A stretch of DNA of 64,000 nt from positions 62,001 through 126,000 of the forward strand of contig JACSRW010000032.1 of assembly GCA_014879565.1 (NCBI GenBank), given 5' to 3'. Below are positions 32,231-49,023 of the stretch, one piece after another (position 1 is the first letter of the stretch; the number at the start of each line of letters is the position of its first letter). The notes under the pieces were generated by a model. The model worked only from the letters and a program-made list of their open reading frames with translations, had not been told where the DNA came from and made no database searches. A program made the translations under genes and the position numbers. The DNA is from Chitinophagaceae bacterium. Its GTDB lineage: Bacteria > Bacteroidota > Bacteroidia > Chitinophagales > Chitinophagaceae.

Positions 32231-32680
32231 TTATACCTCAATTGCCGCATTCAGCCATTCCGGATCAAAAGAAGCATTGTATTTTTTATAGAAATGTATT
32301 GCAGGCTCATTCCATTCGAGTACCTGCCATACAATTCTTTTAAATCCTTTTTCTTTCGCCTCGGTGATCAGCCGGTCAAAAAGTAACCGGCCGATCCCGT
32401 TGCCTCTTGCCGCCTCCGTTACAATAATATCTTCCAGGTACATGGCCTGTCCTTTCCAGGTGGAATAACGGATATAATAGAGTGCAAAACCGGCAATAAA
32501 GCCATCCTCCTCAGCCACGAAAGCCCACCAAACAGGGCGGGGACCAAATCCGGATTCTTCAAAATGTTCAGGAGTTACGGTTACTTCATCCGGCGCTTTT
32601 TCATATACTGCCAGTTCCTTTACGAGTTCCAATAAACGGGGGCAGTCTTTTTTTTCTGCCCTTCTGATGCTAAAAGCCAT
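32231..32680 (-). CDS. GNAT-family N-acetyltransferase
   Basis: A 149-residue protein with the whole GNAT fold: FSIRRAEKKDCPRLLELVKEL at the start, AFVAEEDGFIAGFALYY, the acetyl-CoA loop YLEDIIVTEAARGNGIGRLLF (R/Q-x-x-G-x-G/A) and the C-terminal RIVWQVLEWNEPAIHFYKKY. It resembles the diamine/amino-acid N-acetyltransferases of the SAT type; the acceptor is not known. It is the last gene of a leftward operon, 7 bp after the D-aminoacylase-like gene, so an amino acid or peptide amine is a plausible substrate. Confidence 0.85.
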   Translation of the reverse strand: MAFSIRRAEKKDCPRLLELVKELAVYEKAPDEVTVTPEHFEESGFGPRPVWWAFVAEEDGFIAGFALYYIRYSTWKGQAMYLEDIIVTEAARGNGIGRLLFDRLITEAKEKGFKRIVWQVLEWNEPAIHFYKKYNASFDPEWLNAAIEV

Positions 32681-32687
32681 ACCTGTG

Positions 32688-34217
32688 TTATTTATTTTTT
32701 TGGCGTGTCAGAATCATACCCGGGTAGCGGCCAGTCGCTTTTTTTGATTCATAGACGGGTTGGCCGTTGACCCACACTTTTTCTATTCCCTCAGAAAGTT
32801 CGTGCGGATGCTGCACCGTAGCCTTATCTGTTATGGTTTGCGGATCAAGCATAACAATATCCGCGTAATAACCCGGGCGGAGCAGTCCTCTTTTATACAG
32901 TCCTGTATTGGCGGCAGCGAGCCCGGTCATTTTATAAATGGCCGTCGCAAAGGGCAAAACTTTTTCTTCTCTCACATAATGACCCAGTACCCGGGTAAAA
33001 GCGCCATAACCGCGGGGGTGCCGGCCGGTGGAGGAACCGTCGGAACAGATATTGGTATAGGACCAGTTCATGAGTTTCCGGATATCTGTTTCATCCATGG
33101 AAGTGGCCATAATACTTTCCCTGCATTCCCTTCCTTTTTCTTTTTCCCAGGCTTCTATCCGCGCGATCAGTTCGGTGAGCATTTGCGGCGCCGGTTTATT
33201 CTCTTTTGCGGCTATCTGCGCCAGTGTTAGCCCTTCATAGGCCGGATTAAGTTCATAAGCCGCGAGGATGATATTTTCCGGGAGGGTGATTTCTTTCAGG
33301 ATCAAAGATGCTTCCCGGAGATCACTGAAATTTCTGTCAGGGAAAAGAACCCGGATAGTGGAATGCCAGAAATCATAGGGGTATATATCCGCGGTAATCT
33401 GAACCCCGTCTTTCCGGGCCTGGTCCAGGATACCTGTCAGTGAATCGGCCTGTCCCCAGATATGGTGCATAGCCAGTTTTACATGGCTGATCTGTACCGG
33501 CATACCCGTTTCTTTGCCGATCCGGATAATTTCATCTATGGCTTTCCAGAAATACCGGTCTTCGCTGCGGATATGACTGATATAACGGCCACCGAGAGCG
33601 GCTGCTGTTTTTGACAGTTCCAATACTTCCTCACCGCCGGAATAAATACCGGGATCGTATTCCAGTCCCGTGGAAAAACCCAGCGCCCCTGCATCCATAT
33701 CTTCCTGCAGCAGGGCTTTCATTTTTTTCAGTTCTTCCGCGCTGGCTTTTCGTTTAAAGTTTTTTCCCAGTACAGCATCCCGGATGGTATTGTGACCACT
33801 GTAAGAGCCGATATTGACGGCCACTGCGGTGTCTTTCAGTTTCCGGTAAAATTCCGCCAGGGGGAAGTGACTGCCCCCGTCCTGGCCAATAAGTATACTT
33901 GTTATACCCTGGCTGAGTACCGCGATGCTTTCCCGGTTGCGGAAAGGGTTGCTGCCATGATGGCTATGGGTGTCAATAAAACCCGGTGTGACTGCTTTCC
34001 CTTCCGCATCCACTACCGTACCGGCTTTTGCGGCACTCAGATCCCCGATAAAAGCAATGGTATCATTCCGGATGCCGATATCGGTTCTGATGCCTTCCGC
34101 CCCGCTGCCGTCATAAACGATACCGTTGCGGATAATCAGGTCGTAAGTGGCCGGCGGATTCTGGCAGGCCACCGCTGTCCAGCAGCCTGCTAAAAAGAGA
34201 GAAAGGCGGAAACTCAT
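32688..34217 (-). CDS. N-acyl-D-amino-acid deacylase-like amidohydrolase (lipoprotein)
   Basis: A 509-residue exported enzyme. Its signal ends in lipobox TAVAC (Cys about 18), so it is predicted to be anchored outside the cytoplasm. Amidohydrolase features: YDLIIRNGIVYDGSG, metal-binding GFIDTHSHHGSN near residues 78-89, ALGFSTGLEYDPGIYSG, the metal/substrate segment GGRYISHIRSEDRYF, QISHVKLAMHHIWG, and CSDGSSTGRHPRGYGAFTRVLG. This architecture fits the D-aminoacylase/dihydroorotase-like group that removes N-acyl groups from D-amino acids. Its ATG overlaps the stop of the serine hydrolase gene (ATGA), so the two are coupled. Confidence 0.82.
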   Translation of the reverse strand: MSFRLSLFLAGCWTAVACQNPPATYDLIIRNGIVYDGSGAEGIRTDIGIRNDTIAFIGDLSAAKAGTVVDAEGKAVTPGFIDTHSHHGSNPFRNRESIAVLSQGITSILIGQDGGSHFPLAEFYRKLKDTAVAVNIGSYSGHNTIRDAVLGKNFKRKASAEELKKMKALLQEDMDAGALGFSTGLEYDPGIYSGGEEVLELSKTAAALGGRYISHIRSEDRYFWKAIDEIIRIGKETGMPVQISHVKLAMHHIWGQADSLTGILDQARKDGVQITADIYPYDFWHSTIRVLFPDRNFSDLREASLILKEITLPENIILAAYELNPAYEGLTLAQIAAKENKPAPQMLTELIARIEAWEKEKGRECRESIMATSMDETDIRKLMNWSYTNICSDGSSTGRHPRGYGAFTRVLGHYVREEKVLPFATAIYKMTGLAAANTGLYKRGLLRPGYYADIVMLDPQTITDKATVQHPHELSEGIEKVWVNGQPVYESKKATGRYPGMILTRQKNK

Positions 34218-36028
34218 TTTTTCTTCGCTTTAAAAGTACCGTTGGGTTGAATGAAACTGGCGCTGATGATCTCCCCTTTTTCATTTTCTTCAAACAACAC
34301 ACTGTATCCCGATAAAATTTTAAGGTCAAATTTATTTTTAGCAACGGGTACCAGTTCGTATTCCGGTTGTCCCTCCAGAAAGGCAAAGAGTGTTTTATCA
34401 CCTTTCAGGTAAAATTTCACGCCACTACCGGGGGCAAATTCAAACATGCCAGTGAATTTCTCCAGATCCGATTTGCTGATCTCTTTGGCTTTGGCGGTAC
34501 GGGTAAACTCAATATCCTTCAATCCGCCCTGGAGTGGTATGCTCACTGTATTAATATCGCCTGCACTATTGTAATGGAAATTGATTTTGAGGTATTCCCG
34601 GCTGCTGGTGTCAATCCCGAAATGTTTATCCACGGGCAGCGCTTCAAAAACATCATAATGATAATGACGGAGCCAGGCCTCCCCGTTGCGGGTGAGCATA
34701 TACAGGGAGTCGCTGCGTTGGGTGATTTCAAAGTCGCCATAACCCGGATGACGGAACAGGCCGGTATACTCCTCTTTTTTGTGGGTGGGGCTTGTACCGG
34801 TTTTTTTATTGCTGACAATGGCAGCGGCCCCTTCTTTTTCCGCTTTTTTTGCTTTTTCTCTGGCGGCATTGGCCCGTCCGTTCCAGTCAATTGGCTTCAG
34901 TTGCAGCAGCCGGTCTGCCAGCGAATTGCGGACTATGCCCGGTACGCCGGAAGCATTCTGGTTGGTAAGTACAATGATGCCGATACTGTCGGTAGGAAAG
35001 AAACAGGTACTGGCGGAGAAGCCGTCAATATTCCCGCCGTGTTCCACCCGGTAATGTCCGCGGTAAGAAGCCATCATCCAGCCAAAGCCATAATTGGAAA
35101 AATGGGCATCCGGAATTTCCGGATCGGGCAGACCTGAGCCGATCACCATCTGGGAACTCATGGCTTCTTTAACATACGCAGCGGGCAGCACTTCTTTCCC
35201 GTTGAATTTGCCTCCGTTTATCCAGGTGATGACCCAGTTAGCCATTTCGGTAACACTGCTGTTGATGCTGCCGGCGGGTCCCATGGCATTGATATTATAG
35301 TAATCCGTTTTCCAGATCAGGCTGTCTTTATGAAGGGTGTAACCGAGGGCAGCATCCGGACTTTTGGCCATGTCCAGGACGGAAAAATTAGAGGTTTTCA
35401 TTCCCAGGGGGAGGAGAATTTTCTCCTGTATATTTTTTTCCCAGGAAGCGCCCGACAATTTTTCGGCGATCATACCCTGGGCGAGAAACATAAAGTTATT
35501 GTACTGCCAGGTTTGCCGGAGCGGAGCAGTGGGTTCCTGGTAGCGGATCCGCTGCAACAGACTGTCGCGGGAATCGGAATTAAACAGGTACCAGGAGTAA
35601 TCGTGCCGGGGAAGCCCGGTACGGTGACACATCAGGTCACGTACCGTGACGCCTTTATTCAGGTCATCATTGAAAAACCGGAGTTCGGGCAGGTAGTCTC
35701 TGGCGGGTTTGTCATACTCCAGTTTATTGTCTTTGTTAAATAATCCCATCAGGGAGGATGTAAAAGCCTTGGTACAGGAACCTATGGCAAAGAGCGTATT
35801 TTCCGTGGCGGGCAGTTTCTTTTCATAGTCGCGATAGCCAAAGCCCTTCGCGTAAATCACTTTATCTTTTTTTACCACGGCCACCGCAAAACCCGCAGCT
35901 TTTCTGTCCTTCAGGATTCTTTCCATCAGGGTATCAATGCCGGCCAGCGGATCGGGGGCTGCTTTTTTTTTCTGCGCGGTACCGGCTAATGCGGCCAGTA
36001 AAAAAGAGAAAAGAAGAAACTGTTTCAT
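34214..36028 (-). CDS. exported serine hydrolase (beta-lactamase/class C fold) with C-terminal DUF3471-like domain
   Basis: A 604-residue protein with signal peptide MKQFLLFSFLLAALAGTA. The N-terminal domain (residues about 25-380) has the class C motifs: SxxK in AIGSCTKAFTSSL near residue 83, YNN in WQYNNFMFLAQG, and HGG in VEHGGNIDGFSAS near 335. The C-terminal 190 residues (EEYTGLFRHPGYGDFEITQRSD, LEKFTGMFEFAPGSGVKFYLKG) are the repeated beta domains (DUF3471 type) common in exported Bacteroidota esterases/D-peptidases. It could cleave D-amino acid peptides or esters. Position next to a D-aminoacylase-like gene favours a D-amino acid substrate, which is inference. Confidence 0.85.
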   Translation of the reverse strand: MKQFLLFSFLLAALAGTAQKKKAAPDPLAGIDTLMERILKDRKAAGFAVAVVKKDKVIYAKGFGYRDYEKKLPATENTLFAIGSCTKAFTSSLMGLFNKDNKLEYDKPARDYLPELRFFNDDLNKGVTVRDLMCHRTGLPRHDYSWYLFNSDSRDSLLQRIRYQEPTAPLRQTWQYNNFMFLAQGMIAEKLSGASWEKNIQEKILLPLGMKTSNFSVLDMAKSPDAALGYTLHKDSLIWKTDYYNINAMGPAGSINSSVTEMANWVITWINGGKFNGKEVLPAAYVKEAMSSQMVIGSGLPDPEIPDAHFSNYGFGWMMASYRGHYRVEHGGNIDGFSASTCFFPTDSIGIIVLTNQNASGVPGIVRNSLADRLLQLKPIDWNGRANAAREKAKKAEKEGAAAIVSNKKTGTSPTHKKEEYTGLFRHPGYGDFEITQRSDSLYMLTRNGEAWLRHYHYDVFEALPVDKHFGIDTSSREYLKINFHYNSAGDINTVSIPLQGGLKDIEFTRTAKAKEISKSDLEKFTGMFEFAPGSGVKFYLKGDKTLFAFLEGQPEYELVPVAKNKFDLKILSGYSVLFEENEKGEIISASFIQPNGTFKAKKK

Positions 36029-36046
36029 AACTGGAGGTTTATCGGT

Positions 36047-37270
36047 TTATGACAAAAGGGCCTGTTCGAGATCAGCAATAATGTCGGGGGCATTTTCAAT
36101 CCCCACATTCATACGTATCAGGCCGTCGGTGATGCCGTATTTTTCTTTTTCTTCCCTCGGTACACTGTAATGGGTCATGGATGCGGGGTGAGAGAGCAGG
36201 GTATCGCAGGTGCCCAGCGAAACGGTCCGCACACATAACTGCAGTTTATTCATAAAGCGGATGCCTGCTTCCAGTCCGCCATTAAGTTCAAAACTCAGCA
36301 TGGCTCCGGGATGTCGCATTTGTTTTTGTGCCACGGCATAATCGGGATGGGCCGGCAGGCCGGTATAATTCACTTTTGCCACGGCGGGATGCCCGTTCAG
36401 GAACTGCGCCACTTCCATCGCGTTGCTGCAATGCCTTTCCATACGCACTTCCAGTGTTTTCATTCCCTGGATCAGCAGAAAAGCATCAAAGGGATTGGCA
36501 TTTCCCCCCAGCATCCGGTGCAGTTTGGTGCAGGGGCCGTTCATGAATTCTGTATCTCTTCCCAGCAGGATACCGCCGATGGCCGTACCATGACCATTCA
36601 GGAATTTGGTGGTGGAGTGTACAATAAAATCAATGCCATAGCGGAAAGGCTGCTGCAGGAAGGGGGTGGCAAAAGTATTGTCCACCGCGGTGATGACGCC
36701 GTATTTCCGGGCAATCTCTGCCAGTACTTCCAGGTCCACACACTGAATGGTCGGATTGGCCGGTGTTTCCAGGTAGAGCAGGCGGATGGATTTGTCCTTT
36801 TTCAGCATTTCTTCTGCAATGGCCGGGTTCCGCAGATCGGCGATCACCGGTTCAATCTGCAAGCGGGGCAGCACTTTGCTCAGCAGTTCATTGGTGCCAC
36901 CGTAAAGGGAATAATGACTCAGCACTTTATCACCGGGCTTCAGTTGCGCGAGCAGGAGTGTGCTGATTGCCGCCATTCCCGATGCATGGAGTATACCTTT
37001 GGCCTCCGTATCCAGTCCGAAGGTTTCCAGCGCCGCTATTTTTTCCTCTGCTTCAGTCATAGTAGGATTGCCCCAGCGGCTATAGATATACCCTTCTTCT
37101 TCCCCGGCAAAACGGCGCATACCCTGTTCGGCTGAATCAAAAACATAGGTGCTGCTGGCATAAATAGGTACCTGGTGTGCATACAGAGGGTCTTTTTTAT
37201 GCCCGCCATGTACAGCTACGGTACCCCGGCCACTCTGAAAGGGGAGAGCAGTGGGTAATTTTTTCTTCAT
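36047..37270 (-). CDS. Cys/Met-metabolism PLP enzyme (methionine gamma-lyase or cystathionine gamma-synthase type)
   Basis: A 407-residue PLP enzyme starting at the ATG at 37270. Family features: IYSRWGNPTMTEAEEKIAALE near residues 65-85, HYSLYGGTNELLSKVLPRL, the Schiff-base Lys in IVHSTTKFLNGHGTAIGG (near 210), VYFDPANP-like LYLETPANPTIQC and the C-terminal LSLGTCDTLLSHPASMTHY. Such enzymes cleave or form the gamma-C-S bond. The SLGTCDTL loop and Cys-containing active site favour methionine gamma-lyase, but the subgroup is uncertain. It heads a leftward operon with serine hydrolase, D-aminoacylase and GNAT genes (18-bp gap to the next). Confidence 0.82.
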   Translation of the reverse strand: MKKKLPTALPFQSGRGTVAVHGGHKKDPLYAHQVPIYASSTYVFDSAEQGMRRFAGEEEGYIYSRWGNPTMTEAEEKIAALETFGLDTEAKGILHASGMAAISTLLLAQLKPGDKVLSHYSLYGGTNELLSKVLPRLQIEPVIADLRNPAIAEEMLKKDKSIRLLYLETPANPTIQCVDLEVLAEIARKYGVITAVDNTFATPFLQQPFRYGIDFIVHSTTKFLNGHGTAIGGILLGRDTEFMNGPCTKLHRMLGGNANPFDAFLLIQGMKTLEVRMERHCSNAMEVAQFLNGHPAVAKVNYTGLPAHPDYAVAQKQMRHPGAMLSFELNGGLEAGIRFMNKLQLCVRTVSLGTCDTLLSHPASMTHYSVPREEKEKYGITDGLIRMNVGIENAPDIIADLEQALLS

Positions 37271-37330
37271 AATAAATGGTTGTGTCCGAAATTTAACCGG
37301 TTGGAGGAGGAAGTATCCGACAACCCTGAT

Positions 37331-37338
37331 CAAAAGTA
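37331..37338 (-). promoter_or_regulatory. TACTTTTG box for the PLP-enzyme operon
   Basis: On the minus strand this is a perfect TAnnTTTG box, giving a leader of about 57 nt before the ATG at 37270. No clear upstream TTTG is seen at the usual spacing. Confidence 0.38.
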
Positions 37339-37367
37339 GCTGATTTCACCCTTTAATAGTAATGACT

Positions 37368-37862
37368 ATGAAAGAACTGCTGGGCCGGATGGCCTCCTAT
37401 AATGCCTGGGCCAATAAGCGGCTGGTTGACCTGATGCTGACTTTACCGGAAGAAAACTTTACCCGTGAAATAGCATCCAGTTTTCCCGGTCTGTTGCGCA
37501 CTGTTCTGCATATGTGGGATGCGGAAGCGGTCTGGTGGCAACGTCTCCGTTTACAGGAACATGTGATCTGGCCGGGCGCTGGTTTCAGCGGCGGGTTTGC
37601 GGACGCGGCGGAAGGGTTATTGCGGCAATCTCAGGTATGGGAAGACTGGGCCCGCCGGGCTTCAGTCATATCTCTGGAACATGTGATCCAGTATCAGAAC
37701 AGTAAGCGGGAGACATTTAAGATTCAGACTGCGCAAATGCTGCAACATGTGTTTAATCACAGCACGTATCACCGGGGGCAGCTGGTAACGATGCTCAGGC
37801 AGCTGGGAGCGGATAAAATACCCGCTACGGATTACTTTCTTTGGAGCAGAACCGCTAAATAA
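37368..37862 (+). CDS. DinB-family protein
   Basis: A 164-residue protein. The start may be 37368 (MKELLGRMASYNAWANKRLV) or the ATG two codons upstream at 37362. It shows the DinB four-helix-bundle pattern with three metal-binding His: RTVLHMWDAEAVWW (His near 46), and HVFNHSTYHRGQLVTML (two His near 130-135). Family members are metal-dependent transferases or thiol-linked enzymes such as bacillithiol S-transferases and mycothiol-dependent isomerases. The exact substrate is unknown. It is divergent from the PLP operon and ends 7 bp before a small converging gene. Confidence 0.85.
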   Translation: MKELLGRMASYNAWANKRLVDLMLTLPEENFTREIASSFPGLLRTVLHMWDAEAVWWQRLRLQEHVIWPGAGFSGGFADAAEGLLRQSQVWEDWARRASVISLEHVIQYQNSKRETFKIQTAQMLQHVFNHSTYHRGQLVTMLRQLGADKIPATDYFLWSRTAK

Positions 37863-37868
37863 TATGGG

Positions 37869-38102
37869 TTACCATTTTCTCAGCTCAGGGTCTCTTTGTC
37901 CCCAAAAACTGATCACAAGTGAAATGCCCAGGGCTATACCGGCCATTTTGAGGGTGAACAGAACGGGAGCTGATTTCAACTCATCCGTGACCATGTTTTT
38001 GTCAAGCAGGTACAATACCAGGGGTATAAGGAGGAGGTAAATTAAAAAGAAACGGATTACTTTAATCCGGAATTTTTTGCTGGAACGCTGGCGGTTTGTC
38101 AT
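37869..38102 (-). CDS. small two-helix membrane protein of unknown function
   Basis: A 77-residue protein. A basic N-terminus (NRQRSSKKFRIK) leads into helix 1 (FFLIYLLLIPLVLYLL, about 18-34) and a short loop, then helix 2 (LFTLKMAGIALGISLVISFW, about 48-67), ending ELRKW. No family is recognised. The coding sign is moderate: the frame is clean, the ATG follows an A/G-rich stretch and the charge pattern fits an inner-membrane protein. Confidence 0.5.
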   Translation of the reverse strand: MTNRQRSSKKFRIKVIRFFLIYLLLIPLVLYLLDKNMVTDELKSAPVLFTLKMAGIALGISLVISFWGQRDPELRKW

Positions 38103-38203
38103 AGTCTGGCTGCTAATCTTCAGGGTATGGGTTTAAATAACCTTAACCCCTGCAAGATAAGCAATTGCACCTATAGATTTGACAGGGTATTATATTAATT
38201 TTT

Positions 38204-39205
38204 TCAGACGGGATCGTAAGCCCACCTGATCAGTGTAGCTCCCCAGGTGAATCCTCCGCCGAATGCCGCCAGAACGATATTATCTCCTTTTTTCAGGCGG
38301 TTTTCCCATTCCCAGAGGCAAAGGGGAATCGTGCCAGCAGTGGTATTGCCGTACCGTTCGATATTGATCATTACTTTTTCTTTGGGAAGACCGATCCGGT
38401 TAGCAGTGGCATCAATAATCCGCAAATTAGCCTGGTGGGGTACAAGCCAGGAAATATCATCCCCGGTCAGGTTATTTCTTTCAAGCAGGTCGGCGCTGAT
38501 ATCGGCCATACCTTTTACCGCGAATTTAAAAACAGCCTGTCCTTCCTGGTAGGCATAATGTTCTTTTGCCATCACGGTTTCCATACTGGCCGGTCGCAGA
38601 GAACCGCCGGCTTTCATATGCAGAAACGGAGCGCCGCTGCCATCGGTTTTCAGGAGACTGTCCAGCACCCCGTACCCTTCCTCACCGGGTTCAAGCAAAA
38701 CGGCACCCGCTCCGTCGCCGAAAATGATACAGGTGGCCCGGTCGCTGTAGTCAATGATGGCGCTCATCTTATCGGCCCCGCATACCACCACTTTTTTATA
38801 CCGGCCGCTTTCAATCAGGGCGGCACCCTGGGTCAGGGAGAACAGGAAACCGGAGCAGGCGGCAGCCACATCAAATCCCCAGGCATTTTTTGCACCCAGT
38901 TTATCACAGGCAATATTGGCAGTGGAGGGGAAAACCATATCCGGGGTAACCGTTCCCACTATAAGACAATCTATTTCTTCCGGGCTGATACCTCTTTTAC
39001 GGCAAAGCTCCTGTACAGCCGGAACCACCATGTCGGAAGTGGCCTTGCCTTCACCGCGCAGGATTCTTCTTTCGGAAATACCGGTGCGGGTACGAATCCA
39101 TTCATCATTGGTATCCACCATTTTCTCCAGGTCAAAATTGGTAAGCCGGTCTTCCGGAACAAAGCCTCCCACTGCCGTGATAGCTGCTGTGATTTTCTTG
39201 CTCAT
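38204..39205 (-). CDS. fabH: 3-oxoacyl-ACP synthase III
   Basis: A 333-residue KAS III enzyme. Catalytic triad visible: Cys in [11 protein letters not shown] (near residue 114), His in [12 protein letters not shown] (near 254), Asn in [13 protein letters not shown] (near 284). Also typical are [14 protein letters not shown] near 30-45 and the [12 protein letters not shown] loop. It condenses acetyl-CoA (or a branched starter) with malonyl-ACP to begin fatty acid synthesis. It faces ruvA across a 131-bp gap with TAACTTTG on its strand at 39240-39233. fabD is also in the window. Confidence 0.94.
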   Translation of the reverse strand: MSKKITAAITAVGGFVPEDRLTNFDLEKMVDTNDEWIRTRTGISERRILRGEGKATSDMVVPAVQELCRKRGISPEEIDCLIVGTVTPDMVFPSTANIACDKLGAKNAWGFDVAAACSGFLFSLTQGAALIESGRYKKVVVCGADKMSAIIDYSDRATCIIFGDGAGAVLLEPGEEGYGVLDSLLKTDGSGAPFLHMKAGGSLRPASMETVMAKEHYAYQEGQAVFKFAVKGMADISADLLERNNLTGDDISWLVPHQANLRIIDATANRIGLPKEKVMINIERYGNTTAGTIPLCLWEWENRLKKGDNIVLAAFGGGFTWGATLIRWAYDPV

Positions 39206-39336
39206 ACCCTTGCGGTTTTATAAAAAAGTGGCCAAAGTTACGGAAATTAAGGTGTCTGGCTTTTCCTGCCGCAAACAGGGGCTACCCGGTAATTCCGGAA
39301 TCGCAAAGCTCCTCCCGTTTCCCTATTTTCGCAGCT

Positions 39337-39914
39337 ATGATCGCTTTTGTAAGAGGGGATTTTTTGGTAAAGACACCTGCGATGGTACAGGTGGATGTGA
39401 ACGGGGTGGGCTATGAAGTCCATATCAGCCTGCATACCTACTCAAAGATTCAGTCACTCGATAAAGGGTTATTGCATACCTGTCTCCTGATACGGGAAGA
39501 TGCGCATCTGCTGTATGGTTTTTTTGAAATAGCAGAAAAAGAAATGTTTCAGCACCTGCTGGGCGTATCCGGAATCGGGGCGGCGACGGCCCGGGTTATG
39601 CTTTCCTATATGAAACCTGAGGAGCTGGTCCGGGCGATCGTACAGGGTGATACCCGTACACTGGAGGGGATCAAGGGGATCGGGAAAAAGACGGCTGAAC
39701 GGATGGTGTTGGAACTCAGGGATAAACTGGCAAAGCATCCTCTTGACACAAATATTTCTCCACTGAAAAACAATACTTTGCATCAGGATGCGTTAAATGC
39801 TTTAACCGCACTCGGGATCAACCGGCAAGCGGCCGGCCAGGCGCTGGAAAAAGTCCTGACTGCGCATCCGGATATGTCCGTGGAAGAACTGGTGAAATCA
39901 GCCCTCCGTACCCT

Positions 39915-39918
<4 letters not shown>
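39337..39918 (+). CDS. ruvA: Holliday junction branch migration protein RuvA
   Basis: A 193-residue protein. Domain I (OB-fold, residues 1-65) reads VQVDVNGVGYEVHISLHT; domain II has two helix-hairpin-helix motifs, GVSGIGAATARVMLSY and GIKGIGKKTAERMVLELRDKL; domain III (about 145-193) is the C-terminal helical part that contacts RuvB. It binds four-way DNA junctions and works with RuvB to move them. Its TGA stop overlaps the TTG start of sprA (TTGA), and this ruvA-sprA pairing is common in Bacteroidota. ruvB and ruvC are not in the window. Confidence 0.93.
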
Positions 39919-47366
<7,448 letters not shown>

Positions 47367-47493
47367 GTTAGTAGTCTGCTCATCACTCTCTACTCACCAC
47401 TGCCTACTCACCCCACCCCGAAATGGCATAATCTTTCATGCCAGTTCCCCCTTGAGAGAATGGTCCATTACCTGCCCATCAATTGGTCAACTA

Positions 47494-47991
47494 TTATTCC
47501 GGCTGTGCATTTCCTTCCGGTGCGCCGGTGCGTTTGAAGAGCATCACATACCCGCAGAGGTTTTTCTTCTTCTGTTTGTTAACCTGAACGGGTTTCATCA
47601 TATGGAATTCGGAGAAGCGGGGAACATAGGAGTAGACAATCACATTGCCATCCACATCGCCCCATTTTTTCTGGCGGAAAACGACCTGACGTTCATTCCA
47701 GTCGTACATCCTGACTTCATAAAGACGGGAACTGTAATCGCCAATAAAGACAAACTGGTACCAGCTTCCCTGCGTGAGGGGTACGATTACCGGCATCTCA
47801 AATTCACTTTCCATACTAATGGAAGCTTCTTTGAGCAGGATATAGCCATCCTTACCATAAAGATTTTTCAGGCTGTCGGCCTGCTGGCTGATCAGCTCAT
47901 TGGAACAGGACTGCTGCCGGATACGATCCTGGGCATGACCTGCCATATAAAGGGTAAGACAGAATAAGAGGCTGAGGTACGGCTTTTTCAT
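47494..47991 (-). CDS. small exported protein of unknown function
   Basis: A 165-residue protein starting at the ATG at 47991. The signal peptide is MKKPYLSLLFCLTLYMAGHAQ. The mature part is soluble with SNELISQQADSLKNLYGKDG, GYILLKEASISMESEFEMPV, a strand-rich middle (WYQFVFIGDYSSRLYEVRMYDW) and a basic C-terminal end (KPVQVNKQKKKNLCGYVML). I do not recognise a family. It is probably periplasmic or secreted. It converges on sprA across a gap with simple repeats; a functional link to T9SS is possible but unsupported. Confidence 0.72.
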   Translation of the reverse strand: MKKPYLSLLFCLTLYMAGHAQDRIRQQSCSNELISQQADSLKNLYGKDGYILLKEASISMESEFEMPVIVPLTQGSWYQFVFIGDYSSRLYEVRMYDWNERQVVFRQKKWGDVDGNVIVYSYVPRFSEFHMMKPVQVNKQKKKNLCGYVMLFKRTGAPEGNAQPE

Positions 47992-48192
47992 AACAGGGCT
48001 TATCAAGTATTGGAGATCTGTCATAAAGTTACTGCCGCTTTTCGCTGTGCGCTAATTTTTGAAATGCTAAGTTTCTGGTTTAAGTATTTTTCCCAACAGG
48101 GATACGGAAATACACGGGTGTACGGTGTTTCCGGGTACGGGGAACTGACAATATACACTTTAAATTTGGGTTGGTCAAGAGGTATGACCGGG

Positions 48193-48960
48193 TCAGGGGT
48201 TACTATTCCGGTTGATATAGAAAGAATTGGCTTGCTGCAGGCAGGTCAGCACGAGGTCATTGATACAGACATGGGGGGGCAGGGAAGCGCAATAATAAAT
48301 CACATCCGCCACATCTTCGGCCTGGAGGGCTGTAATGCCTTCATATACCTTTTTGGCGGCTTCTTCATTGCCTTTAAAGCGAACCATTGAAAACTCTGTT
48401 TCCGCGGCACCCGGATGGATACAGGTTACTTTTATCGAGTGGCGTAACAGATCAATCCGCATCGCCTGGCTGATGGCATCCACCGCTGATTTGGTGGCAC
48501 AGTACACATTTCCTTTATCATATACTTCCTTTCCGGCAATGGAACCAAGGTTGATCACATGCCCGCTCTTGCGGGGAATCATCAAGGCTGTAACCGCCCT
48601 GGCCACATATAATACACCTTTGATATTGGTGTCAATCATGGTATTCCAGTCATCCAGGGAGGCCTCATCAAAATAATCCCTGCCAGCTGCCAGCCCCGCA
48701 TTGTTGACCAGTACATCAATGGCTTTCCACTCATCCGGAATGGAAGCGATGGAATCAAAAACAGCTTTTTCCTCACTTACATCAAATGGGAGCGTAAGAA
48801 CGGCACAATTGAATTTTGAACCCAGTTCGGCCGCGAGTTCTTCCAGTCTTTCGGTCCGGCGCGCGTTCAGAATCAGGTCATACCCGCTTGCTGCGAACTT
48901 GTAAGCAGCCGCTTTTCCAAAACCGGAGCTGGCGCCGGTGATAAAGACAATCTTTCCCAT
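48193..48960 (-). CDS. short-chain dehydrogenase/reductase
   Basis: A 255-residue SDR. NAD(P)-binding TGASSGFGKAAAYKF is near residues 8-22, NARRTERLEELAAEL suggests NADP binding, VLVNNAGLAAG holds the NNAG motif, and the catalytic set is Ser in HVINLGSIAG, Tyr and Lys in YCATKSAVDAIS. The tail PHVCINDLVLTCLQQANS resembles YdfG/serine dehydrogenase-type members. It probably oxidises a 3-hydroxy acid or reduces an aldehyde; the substrate is not known. The neighbours give no clear context. Confidence 0.9.
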   Translation of the reverse strand: MGKIVFITGASSGFGKAAAYKFAASGYDLILNARRTERLEELAAELGSKFNCAVLTLPFDVSEEKAVFDSIASIPDEWKAIDVLVNNAGLAAGRDYFDEASLDDWNTMIDTNIKGVLYVARAVTALMIPRKSGHVINLGSIAGKEVYDKGNVYCATKSAVDAISQAMRIDLLRHSIKVTCIHPGAAETEFSMVRFKGNEEAAKKVYEGITALQAEDVADVIYYCASLPPHVCINDLVLTCLQQANSFYINRNSNP

Positions 48961-49023
48961 AAAATGTACTTGATAAGAACTGCCAATTTAAGGCATTCTT
49001 CGGAGCCGGGCTGAAAATTTAGT

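Noticed and set aside
48010-48390. Short plus-strand open frame near the SDR gene
   Set aside because: Antisense to the C-terminus of the SDR, no ribosome-binding or family features.
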